A DNA stretch of 64,000 bases, from contig CP121313.1 of NCBI GenBank assembly GCA_043513815.1, positions 1,178,001 to 1,242,000 on the forward strand, written 5' to 3'. Below, piece by piece: positions 39,791 through 48,181 of this stretch (positions within the stretch are counted from its first letter, which is position 1; the number at the start of each line of letters is the position of its first letter). The notes beneath the pieces are model-generated. The model worked only from the letters and a program-made list of their open reading frames with translations. It searched no databases and was not told the origin of the DNA. The DNA comes from JANQIO01 sp043513815. Lineage in GTDB: Bacteria; Pseudomonadota; Gammaproteobacteria; Pseudomonadales; Halieaceae. The position numbers were made by a program, and so were the translations under genes.

Positions 39791-40672
39791 ATGTCGCTGG
39801 GTGAACAACTAACCGAACTGGCGACGGCTGAAGCGCTGCCAGCCAGCTATCCGGCGATGGCGCAACGCTGGTTCTCGCCGCTGGCAGACTGGCTGGTGCA
39901 GCGGCAGTCCGCGCTTGGCACACCGCTGTTGGTGGGCGTCAACGGTGCTCAGGGAACCGGCAAGACAACGGCCTGCTCGGCCCTTTCCCTGATGCTGGCA
40001 GCGCAGGGTCTGCGGTCAGTGATCCTGTCACTGGATGATTTCTATCTCGAGCGCTCGGCGCGCGAACAGCTGGCTCGGGATGTCCACCCGCTGTTGGTGA
40101 CTCGCGGTGTGCCGGGGACTCATGAGGTGGCTTTGCTGGCGAGCACGCTGGATGCGGTGGTCGGCGGCCGCTCCGTGCAGGTACCAGTATTCGACAAGGC
40201 GATAGACGACCGGCTGCCCGCGTCCGCCTGGCGGCAGGCCGCCCCGCCAGATATTGTGCTGCTGGAAGGGTGGTGTGTCGGCGCAGCACCCGAGCCAGAC
40301 GCAGCGCTCGAAGCCCCCATCAATGAACTCGAGACCAACGAGGATCCCGACGGGCGCTGGCGTCGCTTCGTCAACGGCCAGCTCGCGGGACCCTACGGGG
40401 TGCTGTTCAGCAGGCTGCATTGCCTGGCCATGCTCAAGGCTCCCTCGCTGGAGCGGGTGCTGGAATGGCGTACGCTGCAGGAGACAAAACTCGCCGGTCG
40501 CCGCAGCGGTAGCGGGGTAATGAATGCCGCCGAGATCAAGCACTTTGTCGAGCACTACGAGCGCGTGACCCGTCACTGCCTGGAGGAGATGCCGGATCGG
40601 GCAGACTACCTGCTGGAAGTAGCCGAGGATCACAGCATTAGCGGTGCTCGCTGCCGGGATCAACAGGCATGA
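39791..40672 (+). CDS. D-glycerate 3-kinase (glycerate kinase)
   Basis: 293 residues from the ATG (MSLGEQLTEL); the longer TTG reading lacks a good ribosome site. P-loop GAQGTGKTT at 52-60, SLDDFY and a LEGWC stretch, then WRRFVNGQLAGPYGVLFSRL, as in the P-loop kinases that make 3-phosphoglycerate from D-glycerate. It starts an operon with a glucosyl-3-phosphoglycerate phosphatase, synthase and a GH13 phosphorylase; its product is the synthase acceptor, so it returns glycerate released by the phosphorylase to the pathway. ATGA overlaps the next gene. Confidence 0.85.
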   Translation: MSLGEQLTELATAEALPASYPAMAQRWFSPLADWLVQRQSALGTPLLVGVNGAQGTGKTTACSALSLMLAAQGLRSVILSLDDFYLERSAREQLARDVHPLLVTRGVPGTHEVALLASTLDAVVGGRSVQVPVFDKAIDDRLPASAWRQAAPPDIVLLEGWCVGAAPEPDAALEAPINELETNEDPDGRWRRFVNGQLAGPYGVLFSRLHCLAMLKAPSLERVLEWRTLQETKLAGRRSGSGVMNAAEIKHFVEHYERVTRHCLEEMPDRADYLLEVAEDHSISGARCRDQQA

Positions 40673-41436
40673 GCCAGCTTCTGGTAGTGACCGACCTGGA
40701 CGGCACCCTGTTGGACCACCACAGTTACAGCTTTGCCCCGGCCCGCGACGCCCTGGAACTGATACGCCAACGCCGGGTGCCACTGGTGCTCTGCTCCAGC
40801 AAGACGCGTCCGGAGATGGTTGCCCTGCAGGATGCCCTCGATATTGAAGCGCCCTTCATTTGTGAAAATGGTGCGGCGATTTACACGCCCGGGGAGACCC
40901 AGCCTGATGCCCTGGTGCCGCCCCGGTCAGCGGTGCTGGCGGTGCTGCGCCGGCTGCGGGCGGAGCACGAATTTGCCTTCACCGGTTTTGCAGATATGAG
41001 TGTGGCGGAGATCGCCGAGAGTACAGGCCTGTCGCTGGAGGCCGCGGCACTGGCTGCAACCAGGGATTTCAGCGAGCCGCTGCGCTGGGAGGATACGGGG
41101 GCCCGCCTAGAGCAGTTTCACGCCTGCCTGGCCGAGGAGGATCTTGTGGCTCAGCAAGGCGGACGTTTTCTCACCGTGGCTGGGCCCACCGACAAAGGCA
41201 TCGCACTGACTCGGTTGCGGCAGCGCTATGTCGCTACGGCTACCGTGATTGCCCTGGGAGATAGCCCTAATGACCAGTCGATGCTGGCGGTGGCGGATAT
41301 TGCGGTTATCATCAAGTCAGCACGCTCGGACAGCCTCGACCCCCAGGAGCCGGCTCGCGTTATTCGCAGCAGCCACCCCGGGCCGCTTGGCTGGCAGGAG
41401 GCAATGCTGCCCCTGCTGGAAGAATTTACTGATTAG
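40669..41436 (+). CDS. Glucosyl-/mannosyl-3-phosphoglycerate phosphatase (HAD-IIB)
   Basis: 255 residues. DLDGTLLD at 9-16, TRDFSEPLRWEDTG, KGIALTRLRQRY and the HAD motif IALGDSPNDQSMLAVAD. This is the MPGP/YedP family that removes phosphate from mannosyl- or glucosyl-3-phosphoglycerate. Because the downstream synthase is of the GpgS type, glucosyl-3-phosphoglycerate is the likely substrate and glucosylglycerate the product. ATG overlaps the kinase stop by four bases. Substrate preference is inferred from context. Confidence 0.85.
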   Translation: MSQLLVVTDLDGTLLDHHSYSFAPARDALELIRQRRVPLVLCSSKTRPEMVALQDALDIEAPFICENGAAIYTPGETQPDALVPPRSAVLAVLRRLRAEHEFAFTGFADMSVAEIAESTGLSLEAAALAATRDFSEPLRWEDTGARLEQFHACLAEEDLVAQQGGRFLTVAGPTDKGIALTRLRQRYVATATVIALGDSPNDQSMLAVADIAVIIKSARSDSLDPQEPARVIRSSHPGPLGWQEAMLPLLEEFTD

Positions 41437-41458
41437 CGCGTCGCGCACGGGAGACTCC

Positions 41459-42688
41459 ATGGGAGATTTTCACCAGAACGGACTGGTCACCACCCTGCAC
41501 AACCTGACGCACCGGCCGGTGGAGGACCTGGAGCGCGAGCTGCTGCAGTTCCGTAGCGCAAGACCCATGTCCCTGGTGCTGCCCTGCCTGCACTCGGAGC
41601 TGGCCGGTCCGGCCCTCTCGAACATCGTCGATGAGTTGTGCAAGGTCCCGTATCTGGATGAAATCGTGATCGGCCTGGATTGCGCCGACAAGGACGACTA
41701 TCTGGAGGCGGTGGAATATTTCTCCCGGCTGCCCCAGCACCACCGTGTGCTCTGGAATGACGGGCCGCGGCTGATGGCGATCGACGCGAAGCTCAAGGAG
41801 CAGGGCCTGGCGCCGACTGAGATGGGCAAGGGGCGCAACGTCTGGTACATGCTGGGCTACGTGCTGGCAACCGGTCGCGCCCAATCCGTGGCCCTACATG
41901 ACTGCGACATTGTTACTTACCAGCGTGAGTTGCTGGCGCGGCTCATCTACCCGGTGGCCAATCCCAATTTCAGCTACGCATTCTGCAAAGGTTATTACGC
42001 CAGGGTAGCCACCGACAGCATGGGCGGGCGCGTCAGCCGTTTGTTTGTCACGCCGCTGCTGCGTTCCCTGACCAAAGTGTGTGGCTACAGCGAATTCCTC
42101 AACTACATGGACAGCTTTCGCTACCCGTTGGCCGGAGAGTTTTCCCTGCGCTCCTACGTGATCAACGACCTGCTGATTCCCAGTGACTGGGGCCTGGAGG
42201 TGGGCGTGCTGTCGGAGATGAACCGCAACTACGCCACCAATCGCATCTGCCAGGTGGATATTGCCGAGGTTTATGACCACAAGCACCAGGAGCTCTCTGG
42301 CGAGGATCCCTCCCGCGGCCTGTCGAAAATGAGCACTGACATCGCCAAGGCGATGTTTCGCAAGCTCGCGACCAAGGGAGAAGTGTTTTCCACCGAGAAG
42401 TTCCGCACTATCAAGGCAACCTACTATCGTGTCGCGCTGGATTTCATCGACACCTACCAGAACGATGCGGCCATCAATGGCCTCGACTACCAGCGCCACC
42501 GCGAGGAAGAGGCCGTGGAGCTGTTTGCCCAGAACCTCATGAAAGCCGGGGACCACTTTCTGGCCAACCCCATGCAGAAACCGTTTATCCCGGGCTGGAA
42601 CCGGGTGACCAGCGCCCTGCCGGATGTGCTGGCGCAATTCCGCAACGCGGTAGAGGAGGATTACCGTGAATACGCCGCCCCCCGCTGA
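41459..42688 (+). CDS. gpgS: Glucosyl-3-phosphoglycerate synthase (GT81)
   Basis: 409 residues, GT-A glycosyltransferase that joins NDP-glucose and 3-phosphoglycerate. Seen: SLVLPCLHSELAGPALSNIV with the nucleotide strand, GKGRNVW at 123-129, the D-C-D metal motif at 148-150 (LHDCDIVTY), then FRYPLAGEFSLRS and WGLEVGVLSEMNRN, all of the GpgS family. The ATG has GGGAGA before it; a long open upstream frame is only the antisense-free shadow of the phosphatase gene. It overlaps the phosphorylase gene by 23 bases. Confidence 0.9.
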   Translation: MGDFHQNGLVTTLHNLTHRPVEDLERELLQFRSARPMSLVLPCLHSELAGPALSNIVDELCKVPYLDEIVIGLDCADKDDYLEAVEYFSRLPQHHRVLWNDGPRLMAIDAKLKEQGLAPTEMGKGRNVWYMLGYVLATGRAQSVALHDCDIVTYQRELLARLIYPVANPNFSYAFCKGYYARVATDSMGGRVSRLFVTPLLRSLTKVCGYSEFLNYMDSFRYPLAGEFSLRSYVINDLLIPSDWGLEVGVLSEMNRNYATNRICQVDIAEVYDHKHQELSGEDPSRGLSKMSTDIAKAMFRKLATKGEVFSTEKFRTIKATYYRVALDFIDTYQNDAAINGLDYQRHREEEAVELFAQNLMKAGDHFLANPMQKPFIPGWNRVTSALPDVLAQFRNAVEEDYREYAAPR

Positions 42689-44420
42689 CGCCGTCGCCGG
42701 CCTGAAATTCCGTCTCCAGACGCATCTGGAGGTCATCTATGGCGCCGCCGATCACAGCGAACTCGCCGACGAGCTCATGCAGACCATGGGGCTGGAGGAA
42801 CGCTGCGAGGCGCCGCGACCCCACGTCAATCACTGGGATCAGTCTGACAATATTCTCATCACCTATGGCGACAGCGTGGTGGACGGTGACGAGGCGCCGC
42901 TGCGGACCCTGCACAGATTCTTGCGCGACTATCTGGGCAACACCATAACCGGGGTGCATATCCTGCCCTTTTTTCCGTTCAGCTCTGATGACGGCTTTGC
43001 GGTCATGGACTACATGGAGGTCAATCCCGCGATCGGTAGGTGGGAGGATATTCGCGCCATTGCCGGTGACTTCCGGCTGATGTCCGACCTGGTGCTGAAC
43101 CACGCATCGGCGCGCAGCGGCTGGTTCGATAATTTCAAGAAGCGGGTGGACCCCGGCAAGGACTACTTTGTAGAGGCCGACCCGGAGGGTGATTTCAGCG
43201 CCGTGGTTCGGCCGCGCAATTCACCGCTGCTTACCGAGGTGGAAACAGCTGACGGCACCCGGCACGTGTGGTGCACTTTCAGCGCAGACCAGGTTGACCT
43301 CAATTTTGCCAACCCGCGGGTGCTGGTGGAATTTGCCAATATTATTCGCCACTACCTGGACCACGGTGTCGAATTGTTTCGCATGGACGCCGTGGCATTC
43401 CTGTGGAAGGAGCCGGGAACCTCCTGCGTGCACCTGCCGCAGACCCATGAAGTGATAAAGCTCTACCGCACATTGATCGAGCATCACACCGAGCGGGCGC
43501 TGGTGATCACCGAGACCAATGTGCCCAATCGGGAAAATCTCACCTATTTCGGCAACGCCAATGAAGCGCACCTGATCTACAACTTTTCCCTGCCGCCGCT
43601 GCTGGTATACACCCTGGTGGAGGGCGACTGCCGCCATCTCAAAACCTGGATGATGAGCATGCCGCCGGCCCAGGCGGGCACCTCATACCTCAACTTCATC
43701 GCCTCCCATGACGGCATCGGCCTGCGGCCGCTGGACGGGCTGCTGGAACAGCAGGATATCGACCGTATGCTGGACTGCATGCGCGACGCTGGCGGCAGGG
43801 TAACCATGCGCCGTTCCCGGGAAGGGACGGATAAGCCCTATGAAATCAACGTCGCCCTGTACGACGCGCTGCAGGGAACCATCGACGGCGGCCGGGACCA
43901 ATACCAGGAAGACCGCTTCGTGTGTGCCCACGCCATCATGCTCGCGCTGGAGGGAATTCCGGCCCTGTATATCCACAGCCTGGTGGGCACAGAGAACGAT
44001 TACACCCGGGTGGAAAACACCGGCCGGGCCCGCACCATCAACCGGCACATCTGGGACGTGGAGGAACTGCGCTCAGCTATGGAGGACAAGACTCGCCACC
44101 ACGGTCGCGTCTTTGAGCGGCTGACCCGGCTTATCGGCTTGCGCAGCGCGCAAGCGGCGTTTCACCCCAACGCAACCCAGTTCACCATGCACCTTGGCAC
44201 CCAGATTTTTGCGTTCTGGCGCCAGAGCGTGGACCGCAGCCAGAGCATTTTCTGCGTCTACAATGTGACCGACGAAATCCAGTCGGTAAATCTGTCTGAA
44301 ATCAACCTGACCGGCACCGAGCTATGGAAAGACCTGGTGAGCGGGGTGGACTATCACGACCAGAAGGGCGTGATAGCCCTGGAGCCCTATCAGGCACTGT
44401 GGCTGAGCAACCGCTTCTAG
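42666..44420 (+). CDS. GH13_18 glucosylglycerate phosphorylase
   Basis: 584 residues, sucrose-phosphorylase-like GH13. Seen: catalytic nucleophile Asp241 in FRMDAVAFLW, acid/base Glu283 in ITETNVPN, third acid in FIASHDGIGLRPLDG, and GNANEAHLIYNFSLPP. Members of subfamily 18 act by phosphorolysis; in this operon the expected reaction is glucosylglycerate plus phosphate to glucose-1-phosphate and glycerate. The GTG start follows GAGGAGG-like sequence by seven bases and lies inside gpgS. A sucrose-phosphorylase assignment is the main alternative, and is disfavoured by the neighbours. Confidence 0.85.
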   Translation: MNTPPPADAVAGLKFRLQTHLEVIYGAADHSELADELMQTMGLEERCEAPRPHVNHWDQSDNILITYGDSVVDGDEAPLRTLHRFLRDYLGNTITGVHILPFFPFSSDDGFAVMDYMEVNPAIGRWEDIRAIAGDFRLMSDLVLNHASARSGWFDNFKKRVDPGKDYFVEADPEGDFSAVVRPRNSPLLTEVETADGTRHVWCTFSADQVDLNFANPRVLVEFANIIRHYLDHGVELFRMDAVAFLWKEPGTSCVHLPQTHEVIKLYRTLIEHHTERALVITETNVPNRENLTYFGNANEAHLIYNFSLPPLLVYTLVEGDCRHLKTWMMSMPPAQAGTSYLNFIASHDGIGLRPLDGLLEQQDIDRMLDCMRDAGGRVTMRRSREGTDKPYEINVALYDALQGTIDGGRDQYQEDRFVCAHAIMLALEGIPALYIHSLVGTENDYTRVENTGRARTINRHIWDVEELRSAMEDKTRHHGRVFERLTRLIGLRSAQAAFHPNATQFTMHLGTQIFAFWRQSVDRSQSIFCVYNVTDEIQSVNLSEINLTGTELWKDLVSGVDYHDQKGVIALEPYQALWLSNRF

Positions 44421-44492
44421 CCGCTGTTCGGGAAAACCCGTAGCGCGCACAAGCTACCACCGAGAATTCCGGGTATCTGTGAGAGTTGACAG

Positions 44493-45287
44493 CTAGGCGG
44501 CCACGAACAATACGTCGGACCGTTCCTCCTGGCTGCTGATACCCCGCAATAGCTTGAGCTGCCCGGCCTCATCCTCCAGAAGCGCGGTACAGTTCTCCAC
44601 CCAGTCACCGTCATTGCAGTAGAGAATGTCCTCGTACTGCTGGATCACCGGGTGGTGCAGGTGTCCGCAGATGATGCCGTCGTAACCTTTTTCCCGCACC
44701 ATGTTGACCGCTGCAGCCTGGTAGGCATGGATGGCGGATTCGGCCTGTGAGACGTTGGCTTTCACCCAGCCGGACAGGGACCAGTAGGGCAGGCCCAGGC
44801 GGTCACGGATCGCGTTGACCCAGCGATTGACTATCATCATGTTGTCGTAGGCCCAATCGCCGATAAAGCGATTGATGCGACTGAAGCGCACGGCGTGGTC
44901 CAGCTCGTCGCCGTGGGTCACCAGCAGGCGGCGACCGTCCGGGGTCACATGGACGTGCCTGCGCCTGATCGCCACGTGGCCGAATTCACTGCCGCAAAAC
45001 TCGCGGAAGTTGGCGTCGTGGTTGCCCGGGATGTAGATGATCTCCACGCCGGCCTTGGACTTGTTGAGCAGTTTGCGCAGCACCAGATTGTGCGACTCTG
45101 GCCAGAACATCCGCCGTGACATTGCCCACATATCAACGATGTCGCCCACAAGGTACAGGCGCCGGCAGCGCACCCGGTCCAGTAGTTCGATCAGGTGCTC
45201 TGCTTTGCAGTTGGCGCTACCGAGGTGTACGTCGGAAATCCACAGTGTCTTGCAGTGAATTTCACCTTCAAAGGACAGGGCTTCCAT
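44493..45287 (-). CDS. LpxH-like metallophosphoesterase (UDP-2,3-diacylglucosamine hydrolase type)
   Basis: 264 residues. Calcineurin-like motifs in order: ISDVHLGSANC, YLVGDIVDMW, YIPGNHDANF, LVTHGDELDH, GIICGHLHHPV. The family hydrolyses UDP-2,3-diacylglucosamine in lipid A synthesis or related nucleotides; at 264 residues it is close to the LpxH group but with the insert of the YbbF-type variants. The ATG shares one base with the stop of the upstream acyltransferase gene, so both belong to a lipid operon. Convergent to the phosphorylase gene with a 72-base gap. Confidence 0.85.
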   Translation of the reverse strand: MEALSFEGEIHCKTLWISDVHLGSANCKAEHLIELLDRVRCRRLYLVGDIVDMWAMSRRMFWPESHNLVLRKLLNKSKAGVEIIYIPGNHDANFREFCGSEFGHVAIRRRHVHVTPDGRRLLVTHGDELDHAVRFSRINRFIGDWAYDNMMIVNRWVNAIRDRLGLPYWSLSGWVKANVSQAESAIHAYQAAAVNMVREKGYDGIICGHLHHPVIQQYEDILYCNDGDWVENCTALLEDEAGQLKLLRGISSQEERSDVLFVAA

Positions 45288-47023
45288 CAGCAGTCTTCCT
45301 CTATAGTCACATCCATTCCCAGGTACCGCTTTCTTTTGCGCGGTTTCAATTGCTGTAGGTCGACAACAAGAAAGCCGTCGATGCAGTCTCCAAAATCCGG
45401 GTCGATATTGAAGGCGGCAAAGCGCACGCCCTCCGGCTCGGCCACTTCTGAATAGTGCTTGAACAGTGTGGGAACCGGCATTCCCTGCTCAGCCAGGTAG
45501 CGGCGCAGCGCCTTGAAATCGGCATCACGGTCAGTGCCGGAAAACTCCTCGATCAACTGCTGCTGATATTCGGGCTGCACCAGGTAGGGGTTGCGCCCGG
45601 CGATGTCGAGCTCGTCAGCGCCGTAGTGACAGGAGTAGTAGTACACGATGCGGGCAATGGCGGCGTCACTGTAGAAGCGGCTGATTGAGACGGGCCCATA
45701 CAGGTAGCGATAGTTCGGGTAGTGGCGCAGGAAGGCGCCAATGCCACACCACAGGTAATCGAGACTTTGGCGATTCTGGTAGCGCGGTTGCACAAAGCTG
45801 CGGCCCAGTTCCAGGCCCCGTTGCAGGACTGGCTGCATGCCTTCACCGAAGGTAAACAGGCTGTGCGTGTAGAGCGCCTCCCGACCTTTGCGCGCGACCA
45901 GCTCACCACTGTCGCCAAACCGGTAGGCACCGGCAATTTCGAGCTGCTCCGGATCCCACAGCAGCAGCTGGTAGTAGTCGCGGTCAAAACGATCAATGTC
46001 GCGCGGTAATCCCGAGCCCTCACCCACGGAGCGAAAGGTCAGCTCCCGCAGGCGGCCGATCTCGCGCATCAGGCAATCGGAGGTCTGCTGCTGGTACAGG
46101 TAGATCTGCTTGCCGTCCGGGGTGGCGCCCAGCCGTTCACACTGCTCCAGCTCGCGTTTCAGCAGCAGCCGGTTCTCTGGCGCGGCTACCGTTTCCGTGG
46201 TCAGGAATATGCCGCGGCGGCCGCGGGCTAGACGGTAGACATGCTTGCGGAACAGGGCGGCAAGGTGCTTCGCCCCACCGTCAACCCGCGAGTAGATCTG
46301 GTAGGGAATCGGGTTGCCGACCCGGGTGTCCACGGTGTTGTGGCTCTGCTTGAACATTTCCCGCACCAGCCAGACTGTGGACAGGGGCCTGGCAAGAAAT
46401 GAAAGGCTGTAGAAGAACAGGCTGTTTCGCCCGGCAACGAAGATCGGCAGTATCGGCGCCTGGGCGCAACTGGCGATCCTGACAAAGCCTGACTGCCACT
46501 TTCCGTCCTTGATGCCTTTGGCACCCAGGCGAGATACCTCGCCCGCCGGGAAGATGATCAGCGCCCCGTCTTCCCCGAGGTGTTGCTTGATAGCGGCCAG
46601 GTTCGCCCTGGGCGTGTTGCCGCCCATATTGTTGACCGGCAGCATCACCGGCTGTAGCGGCTTGATGGCCCCCAGCAGGTCATTGGCCACGACCTTGACG
46701 TCCGGCCGAACCTCCCGCACCAGTTGCAGTAGAGCGAGGCCATCCAGGGAGCCGATAGGGTGGTTGGCAACAATCACGACCGGGCCGGTAGCGGGAATGC
46801 GACAGCGCTCGGTTTCCCGTAAACGCAGGGTGAAATCGAAATAGCGTAAAACGGCTTCTACGAAGTCAAAGCCTTCGAGGTGGGGGTAGTCGCGTTCGAA
46901 CTGCTGGAAGCGTGATTCGTAGAAAAGAAAGCGGAGAAAGTGAGAGAGAGTACTGGCGGTCTTCGTATGGGCGTTGACGAAGTCTGGATAGCGCTGTTCG
47001 AGGAACTGCTCGACATTCAGCAT
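45287..47023 (-). CDS. Two-domain acyltransferase, OlsF-like
   Basis: 578 residues. N-terminal lysophosphatidate-acyltransferase-like domain: VIVANHPIGSLDG (Asn87-His88 with Asp94, the H-x5-D variant), and FPAGEVSRL about residue 160. C-terminal half is an OlsB/GNAT-type domain (RELTFRSVGEGSGLPRDID, then LLWDPEQLEIAGAYRFG). This order matches bifunctional OlsF, which makes ornithine lipid in two steps from ornithine and acyl-ACP; the call is inferred from architecture and no measured substrate supports it. It is first in the pair, followed one base later by the phosphoesterase. Confidence 0.78.
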   Translation of the reverse strand: MLNVEQFLEQRYPDFVNAHTKTASTLSHFLRFLFYESRFQQFERDYPHLEGFDFVEAVLRYFDFTLRLRETERCRIPATGPVVIVANHPIGSLDGLALLQLVREVRPDVKVVANDLLGAIKPLQPVMLPVNNMGGNTPRANLAAIKQHLGEDGALIIFPAGEVSRLGAKGIKDGKWQSGFVRIASCAQAPILPIFVAGRNSLFFYSLSFLARPLSTVWLVREMFKQSHNTVDTRVGNPIPYQIYSRVDGGAKHLAALFRKHVYRLARGRRGIFLTTETVAAPENRLLLKRELEQCERLGATPDGKQIYLYQQQTSDCLMREIGRLRELTFRSVGEGSGLPRDIDRFDRDYYQLLLWDPEQLEIAGAYRFGDSGELVARKGREALYTHSLFTFGEGMQPVLQRGLELGRSFVQPRYQNRQSLDYLWCGIGAFLRHYPNYRYLYGPVSISRFYSDAAIARIVYYYSCHYGADELDIAGRNPYLVQPEYQQQLIEEFSGTDRDADFKALRRYLAEQGMPVPTLFKHYSEVAEPEGVRFAAFNIDPDFGDCIDGFLVVDLQQLKPRKRKRYLGMDVTIEEDC

Positions 47024-47079
47024 TCAGTCTGCCTCATTGTGCTTTCGGCTTGCCTGTCATGTCTGGGCCCTGCCCGGGC

Positions 47080-47265
47080 CTAGACCAGGTTCGACATTTC
47101 GTCCTGCTGATGCCAGACGCTGCCGACACTGTCGCCGCCTGTCAGGCCGCTGTTCAAGACGTCTATCTTGCCGCCACGGCGCAGGAACTCTTCGACCTGT
47201 GAGTCGATCTCGGCCCGCATCCGTTGTTTTTCGTATTCACTGGCATAAGTCTTTGGCTTAGACAT
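47080..47265 (-). CDS. Small conserved-looking protein, SutA-like
   Basis: 61 residues: MSKPKTYASEYEKQRMRAEI, then DSQVEEFLRRGGKIDVLNSG and a short acidic tail. The EEFLRRGGKI segment recalls the ordered part of SutA-type RNA-polymerase-binding proteins of gammaproteobacteria, but the long acidic N terminus of SutA is missing, so the match is tentative. The stop is 56 bases from the OlsF-like gene start and the coding strand is the same. A mixed helix and coil, soluble protein is expected. Confidence 0.6.
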   Translation of the reverse strand: MSKPKTYASEYEKQRMRAEIDSQVEEFLRRGGKIDVLNSGLTGGDSVGSVWHQQDEMSNLV

Positions 47266-47443
47266 CGCGTCCGCACTCCGTCACTGTTTGGCGAGCAGGA
47301 TGCCGCTGAGCTGTTGCAGCAAAAATACGCAGTGGTGAACATTTTGTGACAGCCAGAGCGGTTGTTTTTTTGCCTTGCCTGCTTACACTGCATTGAAATC
47401 AAGCCTGCGAGGCCAGCATGGATTTGCCCAGGGACGGCGGTCG

Positions 47444-48181
47444 TTGACCGCTGTCGCCCTTCACCAGCTCGGCAAGGAATTCGCCGGGACTCAGGTCCTC
47501 TCCGACATCACCGTCAGCTTCCCCCACGAGTCTGTCACCGCTGTCATCGGGCGCAGTGGCAGTGGGAAATCGACACTGTTGCGTTCGATCAACGGACTGG
47601 TGCGGCCCACCCGGGGCCGTGTGGAAGTCATGGGGCAGCCGATTGACTACGACTGCCTGCCAGCTCTGCGACGCAGCATTGGTTATGCGGTCCAGGGCAT
47701 CGGCCTGTTCCCGCACCTGACAATCAGGGACAACATCACCCTGCCGGCGCGACTGGAAAACTGGGACGCCCAACGCCTTGAAGCGCGACTTGGACGGCTG
47801 CTGGATCTGGTGCACCTGGAGCGGGCGCTGCTGGATCGCTATCCGCATAAACTCAGCGGAGGGCAACAGCAGCGAGCGGGCCTGGCCAGGGCGATGATGC
47901 TGGAGCCTGGCCTGCTGTTACTCGATGAACCCTTCGCTGCCCTGGACCCCCTGACCCGGCTCGACGTGCATGAACAGTTGCTGGCGCTGCAGCAGGAAGA
48001 GCCGCGCTGCATTCTGTTGGTGACCCACGACATGCGTGAAGCCATGAAGCTTGCGAATCAGATAGTGGTGCTCGAACAGGGCCGCCTGCTGGAGAATGCG
48101 GCGGTGGAAGAACTGGTGTCGCGCCATCCGGGAGACGAGCCCGAACGCATTCTGCTCAAGTTACTGGGGGAGCGCGCATGA
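47444..48181 (+). CDS. ABC transporter ATPase, EgtV/OpuCA-like
   Basis: 245 residues from the TTG start; the upstream TTG at 47375 is the alternative. Walker A GRSGSGKST, Q-loop VQGIGLFPHL, signature LSGGQQQR, Walker B LLLLDEPFAALD, H-loop VTHDMREA. Similar to the ATPases of quaternary-amine importers (OpuCA/OsmV) and EgtV. Lacks the CBS pair of ProV/OpuCA. It overlaps the transporter fusion gene by four bases (ATGA) and is upstream of egtB and egtD; so its substrate is probably ergothioneine or a related betaine (inferred). Confidence 0.88.
   Translation: MTAVALHQLGKEFAGTQVLSDITVSFPHESVTAVIGRSGSGKSTLLRSINGLVRPTRGRVEVMGQPIDYDCLPALRRSIGYAVQGIGLFPHLTIRDNITLPARLENWDAQRLEARLGRLLDLVHLERALLDRYPHKLSGGQQQRAGLARAMMLEPGLLLLDEPFAALDPLTRLDVHEQLLALQQEEPRCILLVTHDMREAMKLANQIVVLEQGRLLENAAVEELVSRHPGDEPERILLKLLGERA

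Noticed and set aside
39774..39812. A 12-codon frame (MDIPPACRWVNN) with a GGGGAAG upstream of the glycerate kinase
   Set aside because: It lies inside the longer kinase reading frame and no attenuator or amino-acid-rich run supports a leader peptide.
42666..44420. Sucrose phosphorylase
   Set aside because: The GH13_18 match fits, but the adjacent glucosylglycerate genes make glucosylglycerate the better substrate call.
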